From contig JAFDJF010000012.1 of NCBI GenBank assembly GCA_019307645.1, positions 1 through 12,733 of the forward strand: a DNA stretch of 12,733 nucleotides, in the 5' to 3' direction. A model generated the notes under the pieces. The model was not told the origin of the DNA and did not search any database. It worked only from the letters and a program-made list of their open reading frames with translations. The DNA is from Deltaproteobacteria bacterium (GTDB lineage: Bacteria; Desulfobacterota; DSM-4660; Desulfatiglandales; Desulfatiglandaceae). A program made the position numbers and the translations under genes. Below, one piece after another: positions 7,701-12,733 of this stretch. How positions within the stretch are numbered: position 1 is the stretch's first letter; each line of letters starts with the position of its first letter.

Positions 7701-8328
7701 CAGCAGAAGGGTCCGGGCTCTCAGGCGCAGGGATTATTTTCAGGTCCAGGCCGACGGCCTTTCCGGCGAAAATAGAAAGGAGATTGCCCGGGCTGGTTTT
7801 GTGGTGAACCGCATAGTTTACAAAAAGAGGAGACTCATGGTAGAAATGCATTCGCCAGAAATCCTCAACCACCTCTTTTTTGAGACCTTCCTGATCCGTT
7901 ACAAGTTCCGTATCAAAGAGGCTGCCGCTTTCAAAGGCGTATTCACGCAACATTTTCCGGCAGAACCCGTGAATGGTGTAAATACAGGATTCATCAAAAA
8001 TCCTTAATGCCTCATTAAGGGATCTCAGCGCTTTTACGTGATCGATTTTCCCAATAAGGCCATTCAGGAATTTATCCCTGCCCTGCCCCGTAGAAAAGGC
8101 CTCTATGGCCTCACGCAGCCTGGTGCGAATCCTGTCTTTCAACTCATCCGTAGCCGCTTCGGTAAACGTCACAACGAGTATTTCGTTTGCAGACAGATTT
8201 TTCTCCAGGATCAGCCTGAGAAAAAGCCCGGTAATGGCATAGGTCTTCCCTGTACCGGCGCTGGCTTCAATGAGGTTTGACCCTTCAAGAGGGCTATTCA
8301 ATAAGTCAAAATCTTTAACGGTATTCAT
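4702..8328 (-). CDS. recB: RecBCD enzyme subunit RecB (3'-5' helicase and nuclease)
   Basis: This 1208-residue protein (E. coli RecB is 1180) is the superfamily 1A helicase that also carries the single nuclease site of RecBCD. It processes double-strand breaks and loads RecA after Chi. Helicase motifs in order are Walker A EASAGTGKT (21-29), TFTEAATDELKDR (54-66), DEFQDTDP (380-387), GDPKQAIYGFRGAD (408-421), NENWRS (439-444), TIHRSKGLEYP (740-750) and RLMYVAMTRA (807-816). The C-terminal nuclease has His978, Glu1047, Asp1099, Asp1112 and Lys1114. The D-x12-D-x-K spacing equals that of E. coli Asp1067, Asp1080 and Lys1082, so nuclease activity is expected. The ATG at 8328 is supported by alignment of LIEASAGTGKT with the N-terminus of E. 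coli RecB. Only an AGGA directly touching the ATG precedes it, so the ribosome binding site is poor. It lies 82 bases after recC, across a strong palindrome. Confidence 0.97.
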   Translation of the reverse strand: MNTVKDFDLLNSPLEGSNLIEASAGTGKTYAITGLFLRLILEKNLSANEILVVTFTEAATDELKDRIRTRLREAIEAFSTGQGRDKFLNGLIGKIDHVKALRSLNEALRIFDESCIYTIHGFCRKMLREYAFESGSLFDTELVTDQEGLKKEVVEDFWRMHFYHESPLFVNYAVHHKTSPGNLLSIFAGKAVGLDLKIIPAPESPDPSAEELRFKEAFEEMRRAWPAAKEAVEQIFVTDKGLNRTKYGKKIPVWIQRMEDLAASGGNNPILFDGFSKFCSSEIEGAVKKNHTAPEHPFFHICETLRDTCEELADVFEKRLLGLKIKLFHFLQGELDLRKKRKNIQFFDDLLLRLYRALEGMGGEDLARGIREKFKAALIDEFQDTDPIQYAIFKNIFDAKKSGLFLIGDPKQAIYGFRGADIFAYMDAAAHAQNRYTLNENWRSEPGLITAVNAVFENASPPFVYEQIPYHRVRPPAEKKDFELLEIKGVLSESPMQLWFLDAGKITGSAKALNKSTARLRIAGAVAAEISRLLSLAAARKVMLGDRPLQEMDIAVLVRQNTEAHIMQQALSELKVPSVLYTTDNLFVSHEALEMERVLAGIAQPDKERALKSSLTTDMIGISGEHIDRIIENEGEWEKWLVRFREYHTLWNRHGFMRMFKSMALEEKVLPRLMSFPDGERRSTNLLHLSEVLHQASVEKKLGMTGLLKWLSEKRNTETQTAEEHQLRLESDENAVRLVTIHRSKGLEYPVVFCPFVWGGSRSRDRNGPFMFHDESENMKLTFDMGSEALDENRVLAEKEMLAENLRLMYVAMTRAKNRCYLVWGRFNKADTSAPAYLLHPPDSDGIDNILDATSARFNSLSDPGIYAELETLCGKAEGAIRLSEMPEKAGVDYSPQSGLQAKLRFQGFKGHIDQGFRISSFSSLISNQPNRAEIADHDGEIGADGYDQRASEGLIDLEEPAGIFAFPKGAGPGTFMHDILEHLDFTRKDDAHMKELVETKLLEYGFETLWNQTICDMLRNVLSVPLEPDQKDFTFSGIPNTERLNELGFYFPLKSITPEKLKRLFERMPIAEISSDFPERMGKLNFSPVNGFMKGFMDMVFQFQNRFYLVDWKSNYLGSRVEDYSPEALGMAMEEDLYILQYHIYTVALHQYLKVRLSDYSYEKHFGGVYYIFLRGVKPDMGPEFGVYRDRPSAELTTELCSGLIDI

Positions 8329-8366
8329 TCCTATTATTTAACCAAAGTAAAAAAAACCTGAACATC

Positions 8367-8401
8367 GAACGTCCAACTCGCCAGAGGCGAGTTGGACGTT
8401 C
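8367..8401. repeat. Perfect 16-bp palindrome between recC and recB
   Basis: The 16 bases at 8367-8382 (GAACGTCCAACTCGCC) and those at 8386-8401 are exact reverse complements around a three-base loop. In the operon transcript (minus strand) the hairpin begins ten bases after the recC stop. It is followed by ten bases and then a run of eight Ts (8349-8356), ending about 20 bases before the recB start. The stem is strong, but the T-run is too far away for a standard terminator. Partial attenuation, mRNA protection or a dispersed palindromic repeat are the alternatives. Confidence 0.8.
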
Positions 8402-8410
8402 ATTTTATCT

Positions 8411-11400
8411 TTACCCTTTCACCTTTCTCTGAAATTCCACCACAGGCCCAAACACCTCCAGTGCCGTATCCTGAAATTCCGAATCAATGGGATTTTTGTC
8501 TTTAAAACAGAGATGGTAATACAGATCTTCCGCTTCCCCTTGTCTGAAGTCATCCCCTGCCCAGACACGGTATGCCTTTCGTAAGGCATCCTCTACCGGC
8601 CTCCCCTTTTCCACTACCTGCTGAACATATTCCCAGGATGACGCCGGAAAAAAGTGAAGGGGTTTCATTAACCCTTTCCAGTACATATCGAGGAGCTTTC
8701 CCAGCACGTCTTCCGCATCTTCAACAGGAGCATATTCCCAGGCAGCCCACTCTTTATCCAGACCGGCAACCATACTGACGCGCGGATACCCCGGCGGTTT
8801 GACACAATTCAGCACCAGGTGTTGAACCCATGCCCTGAGCCGGTCTTTTGGTTTTACCGTTGCATAGCGGTATCGGATCATTCTTTCAGGATACAGGGCA
8901 TCGATCCTCCCGGTAAGGCTGAAACCGGATATATTCAGATCCACATCCAATGGCGCAAGCATCCCCTCCCGGATATAGGATGCGGTTTTTTCGGCAAAAG
9001 GTTCCGTCTCCCGGCTGAGCCTGTCATATAGACACCGCCCGACGGTCCCGTGGGGAAGCAGGCCTGCTGCCCGGGTAAGATGGAAGGCGTCATCAGGCAC
9101 ACCTTTGCAAAGCCTTCTTTCCACCAGATCCTGTGCTACAGCATAACGGTCCAGGCCTGAAATCTCGAAGGGTTCTGTCTCCTGAAGCATGCCGGCGACT
9201 TCATCAAAATAAATTCCAAGGCGCCTGGTGAACAAAAACTTCGCCGGGTTGACGAAAAAGGCGCATAAGTCATCCACCCCTATCCGCTTCCATTCCGCAG
9301 CCGGTTCGGAAAGTCCGGTTGAAATGAAGGGTGCCGGGCCTTTTCGGGATTTCGTAAGACACTCGGCAGCATGAAAATTTTCCAAAGAATAACTGAAAAG
9401 GGCTCCATCCTCCCTGAAATAATCGGGGCTGAACGGCTGGAGGCGATGTTTAATAAGCATGTGTTCCGGAAGGTTCCTGTCTTTAACCTCAAAGCCCTGT
9501 TCAATGTAATCCAGGATTTCGCTTACCAGTACGGATGGGGGGATAACCGTGTTATCCCGAATGCTCTGTCCCACATAGCTGATATGCAGTCTTTCTCTTG
9601 CCGATAGCAGGGCTTCCAGAAACAGGTAACGATCATCGTCTCTGCGTGACCGGTCTCCCTTTTTGGGCTCTTTTGCCAGGAGGTCGAAACCAAGAGGCTT
9701 TGACTGCCGCGGATAAGAATCGCTGTTCATGCCGATCAGGCAGATAACCTTGAAAGGGATGCTTCGCATGGGGAGCATTGCGCAGAAAGTTACACCACCG
9801 CGGATGAAACCGAATCCGAAGCCTTCTTTTCCAAGTCTGTGTTCCAGGAAACACTGGATAACATCCATATCCACCTTTTCATTGAATCCGGAAGCCGCTC
9901 CTTCTTCCGCAAGATCATCAAGTGTGCGGCGGACAATCTGTGCCTCCGGCTCTGTATCTTCATCCGGCAGAAAAAACGTCTCAAGCAGGCCTTTCAAAGT
10001 AACAGACCATTCTTCCGGGGTTGCCGGCCGTTCAAGCGCTTTGGACCAGGAGAAAAGCTGTTCTGCGTACTCAAGAAAATCACCCAGCACGGATGTTTCA
10101 CTACCTTCCATATTATCGAACGGAAGCACACCCGCGAACATGTTTTCTTCCCCGCCATGCATGGCATAGCCCAGAAGGAGCCGGTCAAGTCCTGCCTTCC
10201 ATGTGTTCTCCGGCAGATCGGGAAGGCCTATTTCACCACGGCTCGCGCCATCGATTCCCCACCTTATCCGAGTGTCTTCAACCCACTTCCGGATAAGCGT
10301 GACATCTGTTTCTGTCAGGCCGAATCTCTGTTGCACTGCCCGGGATTCAAGAATTGCCATGACCTGAAAAGCACTGAAGCGGCCGTCCCTGAGGCTCATG
10401 ATTGCCAGGAAAGTTTCTGTGATCCTGCCTTCCACCTTAACGCTCTGGTCAGCAATGCTGAAGGGAATCTTTCCGGAATCGCCTGCCGGCACCTCAAATA
10501 CTGCCTGGATAAATGGGGCATAGGCCTCAATATCAGGTGTCATTACCAGGATATCCTTTGGTCCGAGATCCGGATCATCCTCAAACATCTCCAGGAACCT
10601 GTCATAGAGGACCTCCACTTCTCTCATGGGGCTGTGACACGAGTGAATCTGGATGGACGTATCATTCTCGGCAAGGGGCTTCTTTTCTTCCGGTTCCTGC
10701 CCCCTTTCCCTGAGATTCAGAATGTCCGACTGGATACAGGCCAACAGGTTTTTTTCACCGGGCGCCTCAAAAGACTGGATTTCTTCACAGTCAAACTCGT
10801 TGATCAGATCAAAGAAATCCCTGCCCAGGGTTCCCATAGAAACCAGCAGGCTGTTCCCCTTTTCCAGGTGGAGATCCTCTGCTTCAACTAATTTAGTCCG
10901 GCCTCTGTCAGTTGCCCTTCTGATTTCCCAGTCAGAAGAAATCTGAGCCCAATACTCCATGCAGGGGTTCATAAGGAAAAGGTTCACCCGGGTAAACCTT
11001 GATATTGAGGCAAATAACTGGATGTGAAACCTGGGAAGGGTAGATATGCCAAAAACGGAAATCCTTTCGGGCAGTTCCGCTAATTGAGTGGCGGGATTTT
11101 CAAGAAGTTCAATAAGGGCCTTTCCCAGAGCTGCACGATGTTCATTTTCGTGCCCTTTGACCAGTTTCCTCCATAGAACTGCCTGCCAGTGGTCTTCTTC
11201 GCCTCGATCCCATCGCAGCATCATTTCAGGGCGAAAAAGCAGGTACTGATCAAACAGGTCAGCGATCCTCTCGGAAAGCTGGAAGCGCTTGAGATCCCCT
11301 TCTGTCTTGCTGAGATAGGTCATGAGGCTCTCGAAGCCCGGTTCTGCGATCATGGACGGGAGGAGTTTCATGATCCTCCATGTTGTCACCTGCAGTTCAA

Positions 11401-11659
11401 AAGGTGATTGCTCCGGAAGATCCGGAAGGGCTTTTTGCAGGACACCGTTAACAAAGGCATTTGGAAAGGGGAAGCTGATGTTGGCACAGATACCGTGACG
11501 TCTGGCAAGTTCCATGGATATCCAGCGTTCCATGCCCCTGCTCTGGACCACGAGGACTTCCTTATCAAAAGGAGAGGCGAGCGGCGTACGGATAACCCCG
11601 GCCAGTTCATCGGCAAGGGTTTCCAGTCGGTTGCTGGTAAAGAGTTTTAGGGTTGGCAT
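8411..11659 (-). CDS. recC: RecBCD enzyme subunit RecC (Chi-recognition subunit)
   Basis: This 1082-residue protein (E. coli RecC is 1122) is the scaffold of RecBCD. It splits the duplex and reads the Chi sequence in the strand passing through its channel. It has a degenerate helicase fold and a degenerate nuclease fold, so no Walker motifs are expected. Recognisable segments are the N-terminal TSNRLETLADEL (8-19), VVQSRGMERW (37-46), ADLFDQYLLFR (133-143), CHSPMREVEVLYDRF (341-355), and LPMRSIPFK (629-637) followed by GDRSRRDDDRYLFLEAL (668-684). All match E. coli RecC. Several Chi-pocket residues differ from E. coli (see findings). It is the first gene of the recC-recB-recD operon, with no ptrA gene interposed as in E. 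coli. The ATG at 11659 lacks a clear ribosome binding site, and a promoter-like -10 box lies only 16 bases upstream. Confidence 0.96.
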   Translation of the reverse strand: MPTLKLFTSNRLETLADELAGVIRTPLASPFDKEVLVVQSRGMERWISMELARRHGICANISFPFPNAFVNGVLQKALPDLPEQSPFELQVTTWRIMKLLPSMIAEPGFESLMTYLSKTEGDLKRFQLSERIADLFDQYLLFRPEMMLRWDRGEEDHWQAVLWRKLVKGHENEHRAALGKALIELLENPATQLAELPERISVFGISTLPRFHIQLFASISRFTRVNLFLMNPCMEYWAQISSDWEIRRATDRGRTKLVEAEDLHLEKGNSLLVSMGTLGRDFFDLINEFDCEEIQSFEAPGEKNLLACIQSDILNLRERGQEPEEKKPLAENDTSIQIHSCHSPMREVEVLYDRFLEMFEDDPDLGPKDILVMTPDIEAYAPFIQAVFEVPAGDSGKIPFSIADQSVKVEGRITETFLAIMSLRDGRFSAFQVMAILESRAVQQRFGLTETDVTLIRKWVEDTRIRWGIDGASRGEIGLPDLPENTWKAGLDRLLLGYAMHGGEENMFAGVLPFDNMEGSETSVLGDFLEYAEQLFSWSKALERPATPEEWSVTLKGLLETFFLPDEDTEPEAQIVRRTLDDLAEEGAASGFNEKVDMDVIQCFLEHRLGKEGFGFGFIRGGVTFCAMLPMRSIPFKVICLIGMNSDSYPRQSKPLGFDLLAKEPKKGDRSRRDDDRYLFLEALLSARERLHISYVGQSIRDNTVIPPSVLVSEILDYIEQGFEVKDRNLPEHMLIKHRLQPFSPDYFREDGALFSYSLENFHAAECLTKSRKGPAPFISTGLSEPAAEWKRIGVDDLCAFFVNPAKFLFTRRLGIYFDEVAGMLQETEPFEISGLDRYAVAQDLVERRLCKGVPDDAFHLTRAAGLLPHGTVGRCLYDRLSRETEPFAEKTASYIREGMLAPLDVDLNISGFSLTGRIDALYPERMIRYRYATVKPKDRLRAWVQHLVLNCVKPPGYPRVSMVAGLDKEWAAWEYAPVEDAEDVLGKLLDMYWKGLMKPLHFFPASSWEYVQQVVEKGRPVEDALRKAYRVWAGDDFRQGEAEDLYYHLCFKDKNPIDSEFQDTALEVFGPVVEFQRKVKG

Positions 11660-11674
11660 TGAAATTCGCTAATA

Positions 11675-11683
11675 ATTATAACA
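11675..11683 (-). promoter_or_regulatory. Possible extended -10 promoter for recCBD
   Basis: On the minus strand this reads TGTTATAAT, a perfect TATAAT with the TGn extension of sigma-70-type promoters. No good -35 box lies 16-18 bases upstream (GTTCTC at 17). Transcription would start only about nine bases before the recC ATG, giving a near-leaderless message. This fits the missing Shine-Dalgarno sequence but is also what chance in AT-rich DNA could give. Confidence 0.35.
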
Positions 11684-11933
11684 TCCTGTTTTATTTTGAG
11701 AACCCAGACAAAATACGAGAAGGAATCCCGCTCAAGCAAAATAAATGGTGATAGCGGAGAGTCCCAGAAGTTTAAGTCAGTCCAGACCGGATTGCAAGTA
11801 CCACATTGGCTTCGGCTTCAATTGTATCTAAAAACGAAAAATGGAAAAAGGGTTAACCATTCATTTAAACTTCCCATTTGACAGAACTAACGCCGCTGAA
11901 ATATAAGGAACGTGGTCATGATAGATAGGGGGG
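11684..11933. other. Upstream part of the divergent gap, no gene or clear site seen
   Basis: These 250 bases lie between the possible recC promoter and the first inverted repeat. A 61-codon frame here (TTG start, 11696-11881) has no ribosome binding site and no recognisable motif. It is not accepted as a gene. A small AAATGG...CCATTT dyad lies near 11840-11878. Nothing else stands out. Confidence 0.4.
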
Positions 11934-12015
11934 AACTACGAAATACGCGAAAGGCGCAAAAACAGGAACGCTTTGTAAACCAAACCCTTTCGAATTTTTA
12001 GCGTATTTTGTAGTT
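11934..12015. repeat. Imperfect inverted repeat, 19-base arms
   Basis: AACTACGAAATACGCGAAA (11934-11952) and TTTAGCGTATTTTGTAGTT (11997-12015) are reverse complements at 17 of 19 positions, separated by 44 bases. The words TACGAAATACGCGAAA and CGTATTTTGTAGTT look like a dispersed intergenic repeat. No open frame lies between the arms. It sits 19 bases from the larger element that follows. Confidence 0.6.
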
Positions 12016-12034
12016 GAAAGAAAAGACGGATACC

Positions 12035-12205
12035 TAAGTAGTGCCCGAACGAAAACTGTCTTTTTCGCCAATATCTGCGTCAGAGAAAAATTTTAATCCT
12101 CGAAATACTTAATGTATGCCTGATACTTAATGTATGCCTGCGGTTAAAATTTTTGTCTTCCTTGATCTTGACGAAAAATCCTAGTTTTTGTTCAGACACT
12201 AATTA
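12035..12205. repeat. About 171-bp palindromic element with long diverged inverted repeats
   Basis: The left arm starts TAAGTAGTGCCCGAAC and the right arm, read on the other strand, TAATTAGTGTCTGAAC. The outermost 23 bases match at 19 positions. Pairing continues inward through TTTTTCG (12061-12067 against 12172-12178) and an exact 11-base AAAAATTTTAA (12086-12096 against 12144-12154). Each arm is about 65 bases, so the whole unit can fold into one long hairpin with the tandem repeat at its tip. No protein is encoded. It ends 42 bases before the start codon of the NuoF-like gene, so it either lies in that gene's leader or carries its promoter. A non-autonomous miniature transposable element is the simplest explanation. 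Confidence 0.65.
12105..12140 (+). repeat. 18-bp perfect tandem duplication
   Basis: ATACTTAATGTATGCCTG occurs twice without a gap (12105-12122 and 12123-12140). It lies at the apex of the palindromic element between its two arms. Two identical copies point to a recent slippage or a paired binding site; nothing else identifies it. Confidence 0.85.
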
Positions 12206-12247
12206 ATGACGGCAGAGTGTAAGGGGTAAGGAGCTTATACACGGATA

Positions 12248-12733
12248 ATGGCAAGATTAGAAGATAGACAGGCACTAAGAAAGCTCAGAGATTCCTTGCA
12301 GGGCAGGCGCCAAAAGGACAAAAAGAGACTGATTTCACTTTGCGCCGGTTCGGGGTGCGGTGCATATGGAACTGCAAACGTGCATCATGCCCTGACAGAA
12401 GAGTTGTCCAGACAGAATATGCAGGATGACGTTGAAGTAAAGCTCTCAGGTTGCCACGGATTCTGTGAAAAGGGGCCTGTAATGGTCGTTCATCCCGAAG
12501 GCATCTTTTATCCTCAGGTAAAGGAGGAACATATCCCTGAAATAGTTAATAAGACGATTAAAAACGGGGAAACAGTTGACTCCCTTGTCTATAAAGATCT
12601 TTCCACAAAAAAGAAAATTGTACACGAACAGGATATCCCCTTCTATAAGCTTCAACAAAGAATCATTCTCGAGAATAATGGCATAATTGATCCAACCAAA
12701 ATTGAAGATTATCTGGCAGTGGGCGGTTATTCT
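12248..12733 (+). CDS. NuoF/HydB/BamH-like NADH dehydrogenase subunit, N-terminal part
   Basis: 162 codons are visible before the window ends. Residues about 25-115 form a thioredoxin-like [2Fe-2S] domain with Cys32-x4-Cys37 (CAGSGC) and Cys69-x3-Cys73 (CHGFC), the NuoE-type ligand pattern. From residue 128 the sequence IPFYKLQQRIILENNG then IDPTKIEDYLAVGGY matches the start of the NuoF (51-kDa) flavoprotein domain, which binds FMN and NADH further on. This fused layout occurs in HydB of electron-bifurcating hydrogenases, HndC, NADH-linked formate dehydrogenases and BamH of class II benzoyl-CoA reductase. Which of these it is needs the missing C-terminus and neighbours. The ATG at 12248 is the only in-frame start after the stop at 12227-12229. 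AAGGAG (12228-12233) lies 14 bases upstream, rather far. The gene is divergent from recC and may supply electrons to acyl-CoA enzymes such as those at 2-2200. Confidence 0.85.
   Translation, partial: MARLEDRQALRKLRDSLQGRRQKDKKRLISLCAGSGCGAYGTANVHHALTEELSRQNMQDDVEVKLSGCHGFCEKGPVMVVHPEGIFYPQVKEEHIPEIVNKTIKNGETVDSLVYKDLSTKKKIVHEQDIPFYKLQQRIILENNGIIDPTKIEDYLAVGGYS

Noticed and set aside
8367..8401. Standard intrinsic terminator after recC
   Set aside because: The T-run begins ten bases after the stem instead of directly after it, and recB and recD follow on the same strand.
9839..10891. A 350-codon open frame on the + strand inside recC
   Set aside because: It lies wholly antisense to well-conserved RecC sequence, is rich in Cys, His and Phe as antisense frames often are, and matches no family.
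11696..11881. A 61-codon frame upstream of recC on the + strand
   Set aside because: It needs a TTG start, has no ribosome binding site and a basic low-complexity sequence. There is no support for a gene.
12105..12140. CRISPR-like repeat
   Set aside because: There are only two copies of an 18-base unit with no spacer between them and no cas genes, so it is a simple tandem duplication.
12168..12205. Sigma-70 promoter TTGACG ... TAATTA upstream of the NuoF-like gene
   Set aside because: The boxes are 26 bases apart, too far for a functional pair, and no better -10 sits at 16-18 bases.
12446..12658. A 70-codon frame on the - strand inside the NuoF-like gene
   Set aside because: It is antisense to the clear thioredoxin-like/NuoF coding sequence and has no recognisable features.

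Overview
The window most resembles a chromosomal segment of an anaerobic, probably sulfate-reducing or syntrophic member of the Desulfobacterota (old Deltaproteobacteria). This is inferred from two things. First, oxygen-sensitive radical-type acyl-CoA dehydratase/reductase genes and a flavin/iron-sulfur NADH-dehydrogenase-like gene lie close to a full RecBCD operon. Second, the intergenic spaces are rich in palindromic repeats. No ribosomal RNA, tRNA, CRISPR array or intact transposase gene was found.

Layout. Positions 2-2200 (+ strand) hold the end of an operon: the last 33 codons of one 2-hydroxyacyl-CoA dehydratase/benzoyl-CoA reductase-type subunit, a complete second subunit of the same superfamily, and its ATP-driven activase. 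Positions 2201-2736 are a convergent gap without a credible gene, filled by a series of hairpins. The last of these looks like the right end of an IS200/IS605-type element. Positions 2737-11659 (- strand) hold recC, recB and recD in that transcriptional order. A perfect 16-bp palindrome sits between recC and recB. Positions 11660-12247 are a divergent gap. It has a possible recC promoter and two inverted-repeat elements, one of about 171 bp with an 18-bp tandem duplication at its tip. From 12248 to the edge (+ strand) runs the start of a NuoF/HydB/BamH-like protein with an N-terminal thioredoxin-like [2Fe-2S] domain.

How the genes work together. The activase would hydrolyse ATP to inject one electron at very low potential into the two-subunit dehydratase/reductase. 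The NuoF-like protein at the other end is a plausible part of the NAD(H)-linked electron supply, but nothing in the sequence proves the two are coupled. RecBCD is a housekeeping double-strand-break repair and DNA-degradation machine. All its helicase motifs and the RecB nuclease residues are present, so it should be active. It lies between the two redox loci with repeat-rich borders on both sides.

The clearest unexplained signals are the non-coding palindromic elements and changes in part of the Chi-reading surface of RecC. I see no wholly new multi-gene system in this window.
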